Source: Myroides oncorhynchi (lineage in GTDB: Bacteria; Bacteroidota; Bacteroidia; Flavobacteriales; Flavobacteriaceae). From it: a DNA stretch of 64,000 nucleotides. Where the stretch lies: positions 2,367,501 through 2,431,500 of the forward strand of contig NZ_JAJJMP010000001.1 in the NCBI RefSeq assembly GCF_020905415.1, in the 5' to 3' direction. The notes below the pieces were generated by a model. That model ran no database searches. It saw nothing but the letters and a program-made list of their open reading frames with translations, and was not told the DNA's origin. A program made the translations under genes and the position numbers. Of this stretch, positions 1 through 7,685 are shown piece after piece. Numbering within the stretch: position 1 is the stretch's first letter; every line of letters starts with the position of its first letter.

Positions 1-723
1 CATACGAGCTACATCACCTTTCCATTCATCTCCAGGATAGTAGTATTCGGTACCAATGGTTTTAGAGTTACCTTTACTATCTACGAATTTTCTATTTCCT
101 CGAGAAGAGTTAGTCGATCTATTAATAGCACGCAAGTGATGTGCATCATGACCAGCTACAGATTCTATTGCAGTAAGTGCAGGAGCTTCTCCACCAGCTT
201 CAAGTTTTTTCTGTTGTTTTTGGGCATCTACAGCTCTTGATTGTGCGAATACATGTTCGCGTTCCCATAGTGAAGTAAGTGGAAGTGAGGTACTACCGTT
301 ATTTTTATGTTCTTTAGGCACAGATCTTTTCTTGGTGATATCATCTTTCGCATCAATATCAGGCCAAGAGTATATCTGTAGAACATTGTTTGTATTCTTA
401 GGGTCTTCATCTGTATATTCAGATGCTATCCATATACCTGGTGTATACGATTGAGGATTGTGTGTTTCTTTTACTAGTTTAGCTAACTGTTGTTTCAGTT
501 GCATTCCTTCTTTAGTGAAATCTACTTTACTATAGTACTTTTCGTAACTAGCTGGGATATTATAATTTCCATTATTTCCTTCGCTTGGTTCTTCTGGTTT
601 AGGATCAGGTTTAGTTCCTCCTCCGTTATCAGGTTTTTCTGTTGGTTCTGTGATAATAGGATCTTTGGTACACGATGTTGTGAATAACGCTAGTCCCATT
701 AATACTAGTAGTGTTTTTTTCAT
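1..723 (-). CDS. Endonuclease I family lipoprotein, partial (C-terminus outside window)
   Basis: Reading leftward from the ATG at 723, 241 codons stay open to the window edge, so the 3' end is missing. The N-terminus is a lipoprotein signal: two Lys, a hydrophobic stretch, then Thr-Thr-Ser-Cys with Cys18 as lipidation site, followed by a Pro/Lys/Glu/Gly-rich linker to about residue 55. The catalytic region shows WEREHVFAQS and GHDAHHLRAINRSTNSSRGN, the His/Asn pattern of the Endonuclease_1 (EndA/NucM) DNase family, which degrade DNA outside the cytoplasm. It ends inside PGDEWKGDVARM, also present in the next gene. It is a diverged tandem paralogue of 1038-1991. The likely site is the cell surface or periplasm, with a role in nutrient DNA use or biofilm DNA turnover (inference). 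Confidence 0.85.
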   Translation of the reverse strand, partial: MKKTLLVLMGLALFTTSCTKDPIITEPTEKPDNGGGTKPDPKPEEPSEGNNGNYNIPASYEKYYSKVDFTKEGMQLKQQLAKLVKETHNPQSYTPGIWIASEYTDEDPKNTNNVLQIYSWPDIDAKDDITKKRSVPKEHKNNGSTSLPLTSLWEREHVFAQSRAVDAQKQQKKLEAGGEAPALTAIESVAGHDAHHLRAINRSTNSSRGNRKFVDSKGNSKTIGTEYYYPGDEWKGDVARM

Positions 724-979
724 TTCTGATGAGTATGTTTTATTATTCTGTTTCTGTAATAGATAAAACTTGAAGTTTTTATCTATCTACTGCAAGTTAC
801 GCATTATAGCTCTTTTGAGTGGATAGATAAAAAAGAATTGGAAATATTAGATAAAAGAGTTAAAATGATATGATTAACATTCTTACAGAGATTGCTAAGT
901 GGCTTTTGTTTGTTTTTTAGAAGTAATATTAATGATATATATAGAGGCTTAGCCTTGTGAAATGACGTTTTTATACATA

Positions 980-1014
980 AAAATAGGGGCATTCTAGCAG
1001 AATGCCCCTATTTT
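980..1014. terminator. Hairpin terminator after the second nuclease gene
   Basis: A perfect 16-bp stem (AAAATAGGGGCATTCT and its complement) with a 3-base loop and T-runs on both strands. It lies 23 bases past the stop of the leftward nuclease gene at 1038. Confidence 0.85.
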
Positions 1015-1037
1015 GTGTATTTTTTAAAATAAAAAGT

Positions 1038-1991
1038 CTATTTAACCCATAAATTATGAGCTGGTTTCCCTCCCCAAATTTGGGTTGCTAAGTATGGGTT
1101 ATCGATGAATGGATTTCGATTACCTTGTGCATAAGGATTATTTGTATTACCATGATACTCATTGCGTCTTTTTTCTATTTCTGATACAGGGTCTTCCGCA
1201 TTCCATTGAAGTAATAGATCTATCATACCATCTGGTGTATTAGCAGTGCTACCAATAGCATTTTTAGAAGGTAGACATTGTTGTCCATATCTTACATACA
1301 TATACATCATCATACGTGCTACATCACCTTTCCATTCGTTACCAGGATACCATCCTTCCCCTACCTTACCTGAATAACCAGAACCTGCAATGAATTTTAA
1401 GTTACTACGTAGTCCATTCCAACCTGTATCTGAAGAGCGGAGATTGTGAATATCAGTTCCGATACCTTCTGGTTTTGTTTTAAAATTCCCTGCATTTTGA
1501 GTATAAACATGCTCTCTATTCCACGTATCAGTAGCAGCTCCACCTTGGTTTTGTTTAGACATAGCTCTAGTATAAGCTTGTTTATCAGCTGAGTTTCCCT
1601 TGTTATCATGACCATAAAGTAGATATACTTCAGTAGGTTTTCCAGATGTTATAGGAACGTAATCTGTAGCCTTGGTAGCTTCCCATACTTCAGGGGTATA
1701 TTTAAGATTTTTTGTATGCGTATCTTCAAGTAACCTGGTTAATTGATCTTTTAACTCTTTACCTTGTTTACTAAAATCTACTACTGCATAATATTCTTTT
1801 TGATTAGCAGGGATAATGTAGTCACCTGGAGTGCCGGGATCTGGTTTTTCATTATGACCATCTTCTGGTTTAGTTGGGATAGTAGGCTTCTCTTTACCAG
1901 GTGTCGCCTCTGTAATAATAGGATCCTTACTACAACCTGAAAAAGATAATAAGAAAGACGCTATTGTTACTAATAATATTTTCATTTTCAT
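1038..1991 (-). CDS. Endonuclease I family lipoprotein (secreted DNase)
   Basis: 317 residues. The signal peptide ends in the lipobox LSFSGC (Cys20), followed by SKDPIITE, nearly the same as the neighbouring paralogue (TKDPIITE). A Pro/Gly/Glu/Lys linker runs to about residue 55. The Endonuclease_1 domain follows, with WNREHVYTQNAG around residue 158, then IGTDIHNLRSSD and the Asn-containing WNGLRSNLKF, the expected metal-dependent His/Asn nuclease site. The family cleaves double-stranded DNA non-specifically outside the cytoplasm. The start is the ATG at 1991; a second ATG two codons in would give the same signal peptide. The next nuclease gene lies downstream on the same strand, but a strong terminator separates them, so they are probably transcribed apart. 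Confidence 0.9.
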   Translation of the reverse strand: MKMKILLVTIASFLLSFSGCSKDPIITEATPGKEKPTIPTKPEDGHNEKPDPGTPGDYIIPANQKEYYAVVDFSKQGKELKDQLTRLLEDTHTKNLKYTPEVWEATKATDYVPITSGKPTEVYLLYGHDNKGNSADKQAYTRAMSKQNQGGAATDTWNREHVYTQNAGNFKTKPEGIGTDIHNLRSSDTGWNGLRSNLKFIAGSGYSGKVGEGWYPGNEWKGDVARMMMYMYVRYGQQCLPSKNAIGSTANTPDGMIDLLLQWNAEDPVSEIEKRRNEYHGNTNNPYAQGNRNPFIDNPYLATQIWGGKPAHNLWVK

Positions 1992-2199
1992 GAATTTAAA
2001 TTTATTTCTATAAAATTGGAAATGTATGTCCGTTTGATGTAATAAGAGGGTGTAATGTTGTAATTATCCCATTAAACTAGATAATACCAATTTTTACAAT
2101 TACTGTATATTAACTAGTTACTTGTTTACATGATCAGTTCCTTTAACCTATAAATTACCAGTATGACACTAAACGGAGATACATTAAATTGGATAAGAT

Positions 2200-2230
2200 A
2201 AAAGCCTGTTCTATGAAAACAGGCTTTTTT
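2200..2230. terminator. Terminator after the rRNA methyltransferase gene
   Basis: Stem AAAAGCCTGTT / AACAGGCTTTT with a 7-base loop, 14 bases beyond the stop of the leftward gene at 2244. The T-run is better on the plus strand but present on both. Confidence 0.75.
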
Positions 2231-2243
2231 GTATAGAGGGGAG

Positions 2244-3455
2244 TTATTTTTTTTCTAATAAAGCCATATAGAATCCGTCAAATCCAGACTCACTAGCTAA
2301 TATCTTGTGATCTTCTACTAATTTAAAATCTTTACCAGCTTCTGAGCTTAAGAATTTAGCGATCTGATGTTCGTTTTCAGAAGGTAAGATAGAGCAAGTA
2401 GCATATACCATTTTTCCACCAGATTTAAGTATTTTAGAATAGTCTTGTAATACTTGTTCTTGTACTTGTTTTATTTCTTCTACAAACTCAGGTCTAAGTT
2501 TCCACTTGCTATCAGGGTTTCTTTTAAGTACTCCTAATCCACTACATGGAGCATCTATAAGTACACGATCTGCTTTTTCGTGAAGTTTTTTGATTGTCTT
2601 AGTACCCTCGATGATACGGTATTCAATATTGAATGCACCGTTTCTTCGCGCTCTGATTTTAAGCTGTTTTTGTTTACTTTCGTAGATGTCCATAGCGATG
2701 ATTTGTCCCTTATTTTCCATAAGAGAAGCAATGTGTAGTGTCTTACCACCAGCACCAGCACATGTATCTACTACACGCATACCAGGTTGTACATCTAATA
2801 ATCTAGCTACTCGCTGCGAAGAAGCATCTTGAACTTCGAATAACCCCTCTTTAAATGCGTCTGTCATAAAGACATTTGCTCTTTCTTTTAGGATTAAGGC
2901 ATCTGGGTATTCTTCAGGTATAATAGTTTCTATATCTAGATCCATTAATATACCATATAGTTTTTGTCTTGTAGTCTTTAAAGTATTCACACGCAAAATC
3001 ACGCTAGCTTGTTTATTCTGAGCTGCAAGTTCTGTCGTCCATTTCTCTTCACCTAATTCTTTTACTCCTAGTTCATCCATCCAATCTGGAATAGACTCTC
3101 TGTACTTTCTAGTTTTAGTAAGTTCATCAAATCTTCCTTTGATACGACGTTCCGGTGTGTTTTCAAAGTATTTCCAATCAGGTAATTTATATCCTCTAAG
3201 TACAGCCCATACAGCGAAGATTCTCCATGCATCATCTCTGTTGATAGGATCTTTTACTTCTGCTATTTCTGCGTATAATCTTCTCCATCTTACGATTTCA
3301 TAGATAGTTTCAGCTACGAATTTTCTATCAGCGCTTCCCCAGCGTTTATCTTTTTTCAATGCTCTAGCTACCATTTTATCCGCATATTCCCCATCGTTGA
3401 ATATTGCTAAAAGAGAGTCGATAACTGTAAATACAAGGTTTCTGTGTAATCTCAT
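2244..3455 (-). CDS. RsmB/NOP-type rRNA (cytosine-5) methyltransferase
   Basis: 403 residues from the ATG at 3455 (MRLHRNLVFTVID). A longer reading from 3482 adds nine hydrophobic residues with no family counterpart, and the -7-like TATATTTG at 3487-3480 would sit on top of it, so the shorter start is preferred. The N-terminal half is an RsmB-like RNA-binding region. The C-terminal half is a Rossmann methyltransferase: SAM-binding DTCAGAGGKTLH, proton-shuttle Cys in DAPCSGLGVLKRNPDSKW, and nucleophile Cys in YATCSILPSENE. The family uses SAM to make m5C in 16S rRNA in the cytoplasm. The exact target base cannot be read from the sequence, so no symbol is given. Confidence 0.9.
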   Translation of the reverse strand: MRLHRNLVFTVIDSLLAIFNDGEYADKMVARALKKDKRWGSADRKFVAETIYEIVRWRRLYAEIAEVKDPINRDDAWRIFAVWAVLRGYKLPDWKYFENTPERRIKGRFDELTKTRKYRESIPDWMDELGVKELGEEKWTTELAAQNKQASVILRVNTLKTTRQKLYGILMDLDIETIIPEEYPDALILKERANVFMTDAFKEGLFEVQDASSQRVARLLDVQPGMRVVDTCAGAGGKTLHIASLMENKGQIIAMDIYESKQKQLKIRARRNGAFNIEYRIIEGTKTIKKLHEKADRVLIDAPCSGLGVLKRNPDSKWKLRPEFVEEIKQVQEQVLQDYSKILKSGGKMVYATCSILPSENEHQIAKFLSSEAGKDFKLVEDHKILASESGFDGFYMALLEKK

Positions 3456-3479
3456 TATTATATATATAAATATAGCCCA

Positions 3480-3487
3480 CAAATATA
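3480..3487 (-). promoter_or_regulatory. Candidate -7 element for the rRNA methyltransferase
   Basis: TATATTTG on the minus strand matches TAnnTTTG, the Bacteroidota sigma-A -7 consensus, about 25 bases before the ATG at 3455. No clear -33 TTTG at the usual spacing. Confidence 0.45.
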
Positions 3488-3541
3488 CGTCGATTTGCGG
3501 GCTTTATGGGTATTGATTAATATTATTTTAAGTTAAATAGG

Positions 3542-3973
3542 TTACTTCTTGTCTTTATATTTTTTCAGAAGTTTTCGATTAAAGTCATCTTCTGCCTTCT
3601 TTAAAACTAGAATATTCTTTTCGCCAATGATCTTTTTAGCATCTTCAATAAACTTAACTCTAGTAGAAGAGTAGTTTTCTTCGAAGTCTATTAATTCTTG
3701 TACTTTTTTGCTTGTTTCTCTATCGCTTAATTTGCTTAAGTCTTCGATATCAGTGTTCTTGATATATCTAAAGATGTCAGTGTGGCGTAGTTCAGACATT
3801 TTTTTGTCATAAGTGATATAGATAGGTAAGAACTTATCCGCTTGATCACTACTTAGTTTTAACTCAGAAGTAATGTGAGCTACTTTTAGAGAACGTATCT
3901 GATCATGCTTATCTTGTGCATAAATTAGCGCACTACACACTAGGGCTAGTATAATAATGAATAGGTGTTTCAT
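3542..3973 (-). CDS. Periplasmic Spy/CpxP-like protein of an ECF sigma cassette
   Basis: 143 residues. Residues 1-19 are a Sec signal peptide ending in Ala-Gln. The mature part is almost wholly helical and charged: KVAHITSELKLSSDQADKFL resembles the start of LTxxQ/Spy-like proteins, and a Lys-rich tail follows. Related proteins in Flavobacteriaceae are often labelled sensor of ECF-type sigma factor, a label based mainly on position. It is the third gene of a leftward cassette, 4 bases after the putative anti-sigma gene and downstream of the ECF sigma gene. It may sense or buffer envelope stress for that system (inference). No catalytic motif is visible. Confidence 0.65.
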   Translation of the reverse strand: MKHLFIIILALVCSALIYAQDKHDQIRSLKVAHITSELKLSSDQADKFLPIYITYDKKMSELRHTDIFRYIKNTDIEDLSKLSDRETSKKVQELIDFEENYSSTRVKFIEDAKKIIGEKNILVLKKAEDDFNRKLLKKYKDKK

Positions 3974-3977
3974 CGTG

Positions 3978-4403
3978 TTATTCGTTTAAGTAATATTCGA
4001 TATCAATATGTGATAGCAAATAATGATCTAATTGTGATTGTTGTATTTCTATATTGTCTTCTAGATCTTCTAAGTCTTCTTCATTAAGAGAGTTGATAAT
4101 CTCGTTGTTTAAGGAGTAAGATTGATTGTATTCTAGATATGTTTCTATATTCTCGTTGTTGATTCGGTTGCTTTTTTCAGTTTTATAAACTGTACTAATA
4201 CCTACAAAAAGTGCAATACAAGCAACTGCTACCATCCATACAAATTTATTTTTGTACAATGGAATGACTTTCGGGGTAGGAGTAGTATTCTCTACAGCAG
4301 AAATCACTCTACTCTCTAAATTAGCAAAGTAATCCTCAGGTATTTTAAATACGTGCTTAGGATTATTGTTATTGGAGTATTTGTTGTGCATTTTTATTCT
4401 CAT
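3978..4403 (-). CDS. Single-pass membrane protein, putative anti-sigma factor
   Basis: 141 residues. A polar N-terminal part (HVFKIPEDYFANLESRVISAV) precedes one membrane span at about residues 53-71 (FVWMVAVACIALFVGISTVY), and an acidic Glu/Asp/Asn-rich part follows. The KIPEDYFANLE segment is common in small flavobacterial proteins encoded right after ECF sigma genes. With an N-in orientation the first ~50 residues would face the cytoplasm and could hold the sigma factor. No zinc (ZAS) motif is visible, so the anti-sigma role rests on topology and position. Two ATGs four codons apart are possible starts (4403, 4391). It lies 31 bases after the sigma gene and 4 bases before the Spy-like gene. 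Confidence 0.6.
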   Translation of the reverse strand: MRIKMHNKYSNNNNPKHVFKIPEDYFANLESRVISAVENTTPTPKVIPLYKNKFVWMVAVACIALFVGISTVYKTEKSNRINNENIETYLEYNQSYSLNNEIINSLNEEDLEDLEDNIEIQQSQLDHYLLSHIDIEYYLNE

Positions 4404-4434
4404 TTATTATTAGACGAATTTTAAATCTAAAGGT

Positions 4435-4977
4435 TTAATTTGCTTCTAAAAATTGTTCTATTTTTTTGACAGCGTGGTGATAAGAAGCTTTTAGTGCGCC
4501 TACACTAGTCTGTAATATTTCTGATATGGATTGATAGTTTAAATCTTCGTAGTACTTCATTTTAAAGACTAATTGTTGTTTCTGAGGTAGAGATGCTATT
4601 GCTTTTTGAAGTAATAGTTCTGCTTCATCTCCATCGAACAAACTATCCGCCTCTAATTGGTTCACTAGATAGTCGTTAAATTCTGTGTCAAGGATATTGA
4701 GTTTCTTGCTCTTCTGCCTTAGAAAGTCTAATGCTTGATTGGTAGCTATTCTATATAGCCAAGAGAACAATTGACTATTGCCTTTAAAAGTATCGATATT
4801 TTGATATACTTTAATAAACGTTTCTTGTAATACATCATCTGTATCATCGTGATTAAGTACGATAGTTCGTATATGCATATACAGTCTCTCCTGATATGCA
4901 GAGATCAAATCGCGAAATGCTTCATGTTTTGTGTCGTTATTTTTTAATCGATGTAAAAGTGCAATTTCGTCTACCAA
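4435..4977 (-). CDS. ECF-type RNA polymerase sigma factor
   Basis: 180 residues of normal ECF length. Region 2 is at about residues 22-90, with DDTDDVLQETFIKVYQNI and the -10-recognition stretch FSWLYRIATNQALDFLRQ. Region 4 is at about 125-178 (LPQKQQLVFKMKYYEDLNYQ, then a helix-turn-helix with SEILQTSVGALKASYHHA). There is no region 1 or 3. The best start is a TTG at 4977: no in-frame ATG exists between the upstream stop near 5001 and the middle of region 2, and family members begin at about this point. A TACTTTTG element (5018-5011) lies 34 bases before it. First gene of a sigma / membrane protein / periplasmic protein cassette, probably responding to envelope stress (inference). Confidence 0.9.
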   Translation of the reverse strand: MVDEIALLHRLKNNDTKHEAFRDLISAYQERLYMHIRTIVLNHDDTDDVLQETFIKVYQNIDTFKGNSQLFSWLYRIATNQALDFLRQKSKKLNILDTEFNDYLVNQLEADSLFDGDEAELLLQKAIASLPQKQQLVFKMKYYEDLNYQSISEILQTSVGALKASYHHAVKKIEQFLEAN

Positions 4978-5010
4978 GAGATATTTGTTTTTTATAGTTT
5001 ATTTTAGAGA

Positions 5011-5018
5011 CAAAAGTA
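5011..5018 (-). promoter_or_regulatory. Candidate -7 element for the ECF sigma cassette
   Basis: TACTTTTG on the minus strand (TAnnTTTG consensus), leaving a leader of about 30 bases before the TTG start at 4977. No convincing -33 element. Confidence 0.45.
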
Positions 5019-5077
5019 AAAGTAGGAATTTAATGTCGTTTTATATCTATAAAGAAGTTATTTTTGCTAGAAAAAAA

Positions 5078-5734
5078 ATGGTTAAGACTGTTATATTTGA
5101 CATGGATGGTGTTATCGTAGATACAGAGCCAGTACACAGATATGCTTATCATACACACTTTAGAGAATTAGGTATTAATGTGTCTGAACATGTATATAAT
5201 TCATTTACTGGGCATTCTACTAAAAACACTTACGAGCGAATTAAAGAATTATATGGTGTAGAAGGGGAGGTACAATCGCTGGTATTGAGAAAGAGAGCTT
5301 TGTTTAACGAATCATTTGATACCAAACCAGATTTAGAATTAATAGAAGGTGTACGCGAACTTATAGAAGGACTGCATGCAAAAGGAATCGAACTTATCGT
5401 GGGATCTTCTGCTTCTAAGAGTACGATAGATAGAGTGTTCACTCGTTTTGGATTGTATCCTTTCTTTAGTCATATCGTCAGTGGTGAAGATTTACCTAAG
5501 TCTAAACCTGATCCAGCGATATTCTTAAAGGCGGCCTCATTAGCTAAGCATAATGCTGTAGAAGATTGTATGGTGATAGAAGATAGTACGAATGGGATTA
5601 AGGCGGCTAATGCAGCTGATATTAGAGTAATCGGATATAAAAGTGCTAACTCAAAACAACAAGATTATACTGGGGCAAACCATATAGTACATGATTTTAG
5701 AGACATAGACGCGGATTATATAATTAATTTGTAG
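5078..5734 (+). CDS. HAD-IA family hydrolase (phosphatase or beta-phosphoglucomutase-like)
   Basis: 218 residues from the ATG at 5078. All four HAD motifs are present: motif I FDMDGVIVDTEP (nucleophile Asp8, acid/base Asp10), motif II VGSSAS, motif III Lys in LPKSKPDP, and motif IV VIEDSTNGIKAA. A four-helix C1 cap lies between motifs I and II (about residues 17-85), as in PGMB/YcjU/GS1 subfamilies. The enzyme hydrolyses or transfers a phosphate on a small cytosolic sugar or nucleotide phosphate; the substrate cannot be read. Upstream in-frame ATGs exist, but the extension would overlap the sigma gene and precede the universal family start. Divergent from the ECF sigma cassette. Confidence 0.85.
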   Translation: MVKTVIFDMDGVIVDTEPVHRYAYHTHFRELGINVSEHVYNSFTGHSTKNTYERIKELYGVEGEVQSLVLRKRALFNESFDTKPDLELIEGVRELIEGLHAKGIELIVGSSASKSTIDRVFTRFGLYPFFSHIVSGEDLPKSKPDPAIFLKAASLAKHNAVEDCMVIEDSTNGIKAANAADIRVIGYKSANSKQQDYTGANHIVHDFRDIDADYIINL

Positions 5735-5862
5735 TTCGTAAACCTTTTTTTTAGCGTATATCTAGTGTGAATGATAATAGAAAGTGTAGTTTAGATAGTA
5801 ATTTTAGAATGTAAGGTTCTTTATTTTGACTTTGTTTTATTTTTATAATGGTCAGAATTTAT

Positions 5863-5870
5863 TAACTTTG
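5863..5870 (+). promoter_or_regulatory. Candidate -7 element for the TPR membrane gene
   Basis: TAACTTTG matches TAnnTTTG, 30 bases before the ATG at 5901. No clear -33. Confidence 0.5.
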
Positions 5871-5900
5871 CGTTCTTTATAATAAAAGTATATTAAGTAG

Positions 5901-6416
5901 ATGTTTCATAGATATATTAAATTAGGTATCGCTGCAGTATTATTTGCAGTTTCGATTTGGCAATTTGTAGAAGGTAATATCGGTAACGGTATTTTCTTAT
6001 TATTCCTTATTTCATTAGTAATATTACTTTACTATAAAAACGAGTTTATCCTATTAGCGTTTTTAAAGCTTAGAAAACAAGACTTTGATGGAGCTAAGAA
6101 ATGGTTAGATAAAATCAAAAATCCTGATACAGCATTAGTGCGTAAACAGAACGGATATTATAATTACCTATTGGGTATTATGTGTTCACAGACTAACTTA
6201 AACGCTTCTGAAAAGTATATGAAGAAAGCAATAGAGTTTGGTCTTAATATGGATCAGGACTTAGCTATGGCTAAATTACAGTTGGCTGGTATAGCAATGA
6301 CAAAAAGAAGAAAATTAGAAGCAACCAAGTTATTAAGCGAAGCACAGAAGCTAGATAAACAAGGGGCTCTAAAAGATCAAGTAAAAATGATGAAACAACA
6401 AATGAAGAAAATCTAA
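5901..6416 (+). CDS. Membrane protein with a TPR-like cytoplasmic domain
   Basis: 171 residues. Two hydrophobic spans at about residues 8-24 and 29-45 come first. A helical domain follows (about 50-171) whose paired helices resemble tetratricopeptide repeats: LRKQDFDGAKKWLDKI, NGYYNYLLGIM...NASEKYMKKAIEFG, and MAKLQLAGIAMTKRRKLEATKLL. The protein is probably anchored in the inner membrane with the helical domain in the cytoplasm acting as a docking surface. Homologues are widespread and uncharacterised in flavobacteria. It is a single-gene unit with its own -7 element and terminator. Confidence 0.7.
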   Translation: MFHRYIKLGIAAVLFAVSIWQFVEGNIGNGIFLLFLISLVILLYYKNEFILLAFLKLRKQDFDGAKKWLDKIKNPDTALVRKQNGYYNYLLGIMCSQTNLNASEKYMKKAIEFGLNMDQDLAMAKLQLAGIAMTKRRKLEATKLLSEAQKLDKQGALKDQVKMMKQQMKKI

Positions 6417-6440
6417 TTTCAACATTTATAATATAAGTAT

Positions 6441-6468
6441 AAAGCTACACTATGGTGTAGCTTTTTTT
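6441..6468 (+). terminator. Rho-independent terminator
   Basis: Stem AAAGCTACAC / GTGTAGCTTT with a 4-base loop and a T7 run, 24 bases after the stop at 6416. Confidence 0.9.
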
Positions 6469-6548
6469 GTGCCATACCGTAGGATCAGTTATTAGCATAC
6501 ATGCTAGTGTAATTTATTTCCCCTGTGTGAAGTAGTGATTTTTTTATT

Positions 6549-6880
6549 TATATTTGTGAAGTAGTAATTAGATGAATTATCTACTTTTTTTGACCAATCT
6601 TCTAGGTCAGTTTATGTGAAAATTCCGCAATTTTTTTTTGAAACTATGTAAAAGGCATCTTTATGCACTTTTATTCCGAGTGAGTCCATAGTGAGTCCAT
6701 TAAAATGAGCTTTTTAATGGACTCACTATGCTCTCACAATGCTGTCGGTTTACATTCATATGAATGGAGAAAGGAACAACTTTAACAGCAGTTAATAATA
6801 AGGTGGTTTTGGATTTAAAAAGGGTAAAATAACTTTAATCCTTATGAGTTAGGATCATTGATTTCTAGTAGAATAGGAAT
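6549..6880 (+). ncRNA. Intergenic structured element, copy 1 (candidate ncRNA or small repeat)
   Basis: A 330-bp stretch without a plausible gene, matching 54999-55330 over most of its length. It starts with TATATTTG (6549-6556, TAnnTTTG consensus), then 35 bases later a conserved GACC...CTTCTAGGTCA block (from 6592), a poorly conserved stretch, and about 195 well-conserved bases. A 19-bp perfect hairpin lies at 6687-6705 / 6712-6730. An invariant 14-bp palindrome CATTCATATGAATG is at 6752-6765. A small hairpin ATCCT / AGGAT is at 6838-6842 / 6851-6855. The left arm of the main hairpin is preceded by a direct repeat of GTGAGTCCAT. No terminator follows clearly; a weak TTGTA / TACAA stem plus T5 lies near 6883-6908. 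The next gene is tetR at 7121. I know no Rfam family that matches. The strand is inferred from the promoter-like element. Confidence 0.5.
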
Positions 6881-7080
6881 TGTTTTGTAGTTGCAAGTTA
6901 CAATTTTTAAATGGTTAAATAAGTGGGTGTAGTAAGAAAATAGAATAGATTATAGAGATTGATTGTTATTGTTTTTTTTTATTTTATGTTGTTGTATACT
7001 AGATTTTTGTAGGTTAATTAGCTGATGGGTTTATCTGGTTAGTAGTAATGTTAGAAATGAAATGATTTTTTTTTTGATAG

Positions 7081-7102
7081 TTACCTACTAGTAAGTAGGT
7101 AA
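7081..7102. promoter_or_regulatory. Inverted-repeat operator upstream of tetR
   Basis: TTACCTACT-AGTA-AGTAGGTAA, with 9-bp perfect arms, ends 6 bases before the TATCTTTG -7 element of the tetR gene, in the spacer or -33 region. A related inverted repeat precedes fabF (7686-7703). Their shared ACCTA / TAGGT half-sites suggest both are bound by the TetR protein encoded between them. Confidence 0.7.
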
Positions 7103-7108
7103 AGTTTA

Positions 7109-7116
7109 TATCTTTG
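7109..7116 (+). promoter_or_regulatory. Candidate -7 element of tetR
   Basis: TATCTTTG, 4 bases before the ATG at 7121. Transcription would start at or almost at the start codon, giving a leaderless or near-leaderless mRNA. Confidence 0.5.
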
Positions 7117-7120
7117 TATT

Positions 7121-7666
7121 ATGAAAGATACAAAAACAGACATAGTCAATATAGCTGATGAATTAATTAGAACTAAGGGATATAATGCGTTTAGCTATAC
7201 TGATATTTCGACTAGACTGAATATCAAGAATGCATCTATACACTATCATTTTCCTACCAAATCAGATTTAGGAGTAGAAGTTATTAAGTCTACTATAGGG
7301 CAATTTAAGGTAGTGACAGGGGCATGGAATAAAATGGATAGTTATACTCAGTTTAAGAAGTTTGTGACTATGCATGATAAGACAAATAAGAAACATTGGT
7401 TATGTTTAATGGGAGCGCTGTCATCATCTGTGGATACTTTATCTGATGATATGAAGAAGGAATTAAAAAAGATGGCAAATACCATTTTAGATTATTTGAC
7501 AGATCTATTAGCGAAGGGTAAAGAAGAGGGAGTATTCTCTTTTGATACTGACGCTAAGACTAAAGCGTATCTAGTACAGTCTTCTTTATTAGCCTCTCTA
7601 TTATTAGATAATGTGATGGGAGATAAGACGTATAAGATTATTCAAAACGGAGTGTTAGAGATATAA
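7121..7666 (+). CDS. TetR/AcrR family transcriptional regulator
   Basis: 181 residues. The N-terminal TetR_N domain is at about residues 5-52: IVNIADELIRTKGYNAFSYT, then the recognition part STRLNIKNASIHYHFPTKSD, a textbook TetR helix-turn-helix ending in the Y-H-F-x-x-K-x-D/L signature. The C-terminal helical domain (about 60-181) would bind a ligand and dimerise. Inverted repeats before its own gene (7081-7102) and before the following fabF (7686-7703) suggest it represses both. Because its partner is a ketoacyl-ACP synthase, the ligand may be an acyl-CoA, acyl-ACP or free fatty acid (inference). Confidence 0.9.
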   Translation: MKDTKTDIVNIADELIRTKGYNAFSYTDISTRLNIKNASIHYHFPTKSDLGVEVIKSTIGQFKVVTGAWNKMDSYTQFKKFVTMHDKTNKKHWLCLMGALSSSVDTLSDDMKKELKKMANTILDYLTDLLAKGKEEGVFSFDTDAKTKAYLVQSSLLASLLLDNVMGDKTYKIIQNGVLEI

Positions 7667-7685
7667 TTTTTTTTACCTATAATAT

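Noticed and set aside
4931..5080. Longer N-terminus for the HAD hydrolase
   Set aside because: It would overlap the divergent sigma gene, and family members start at the residue just before FDMDG.
6549..6880. Element copy as the end or remnant of an insertion sequence
   Set aside because: No transposase fragment, no matching terminal inverted repeats and no target duplication common to both copies. A non-autonomous repeat remains possible and is kept in the finding.
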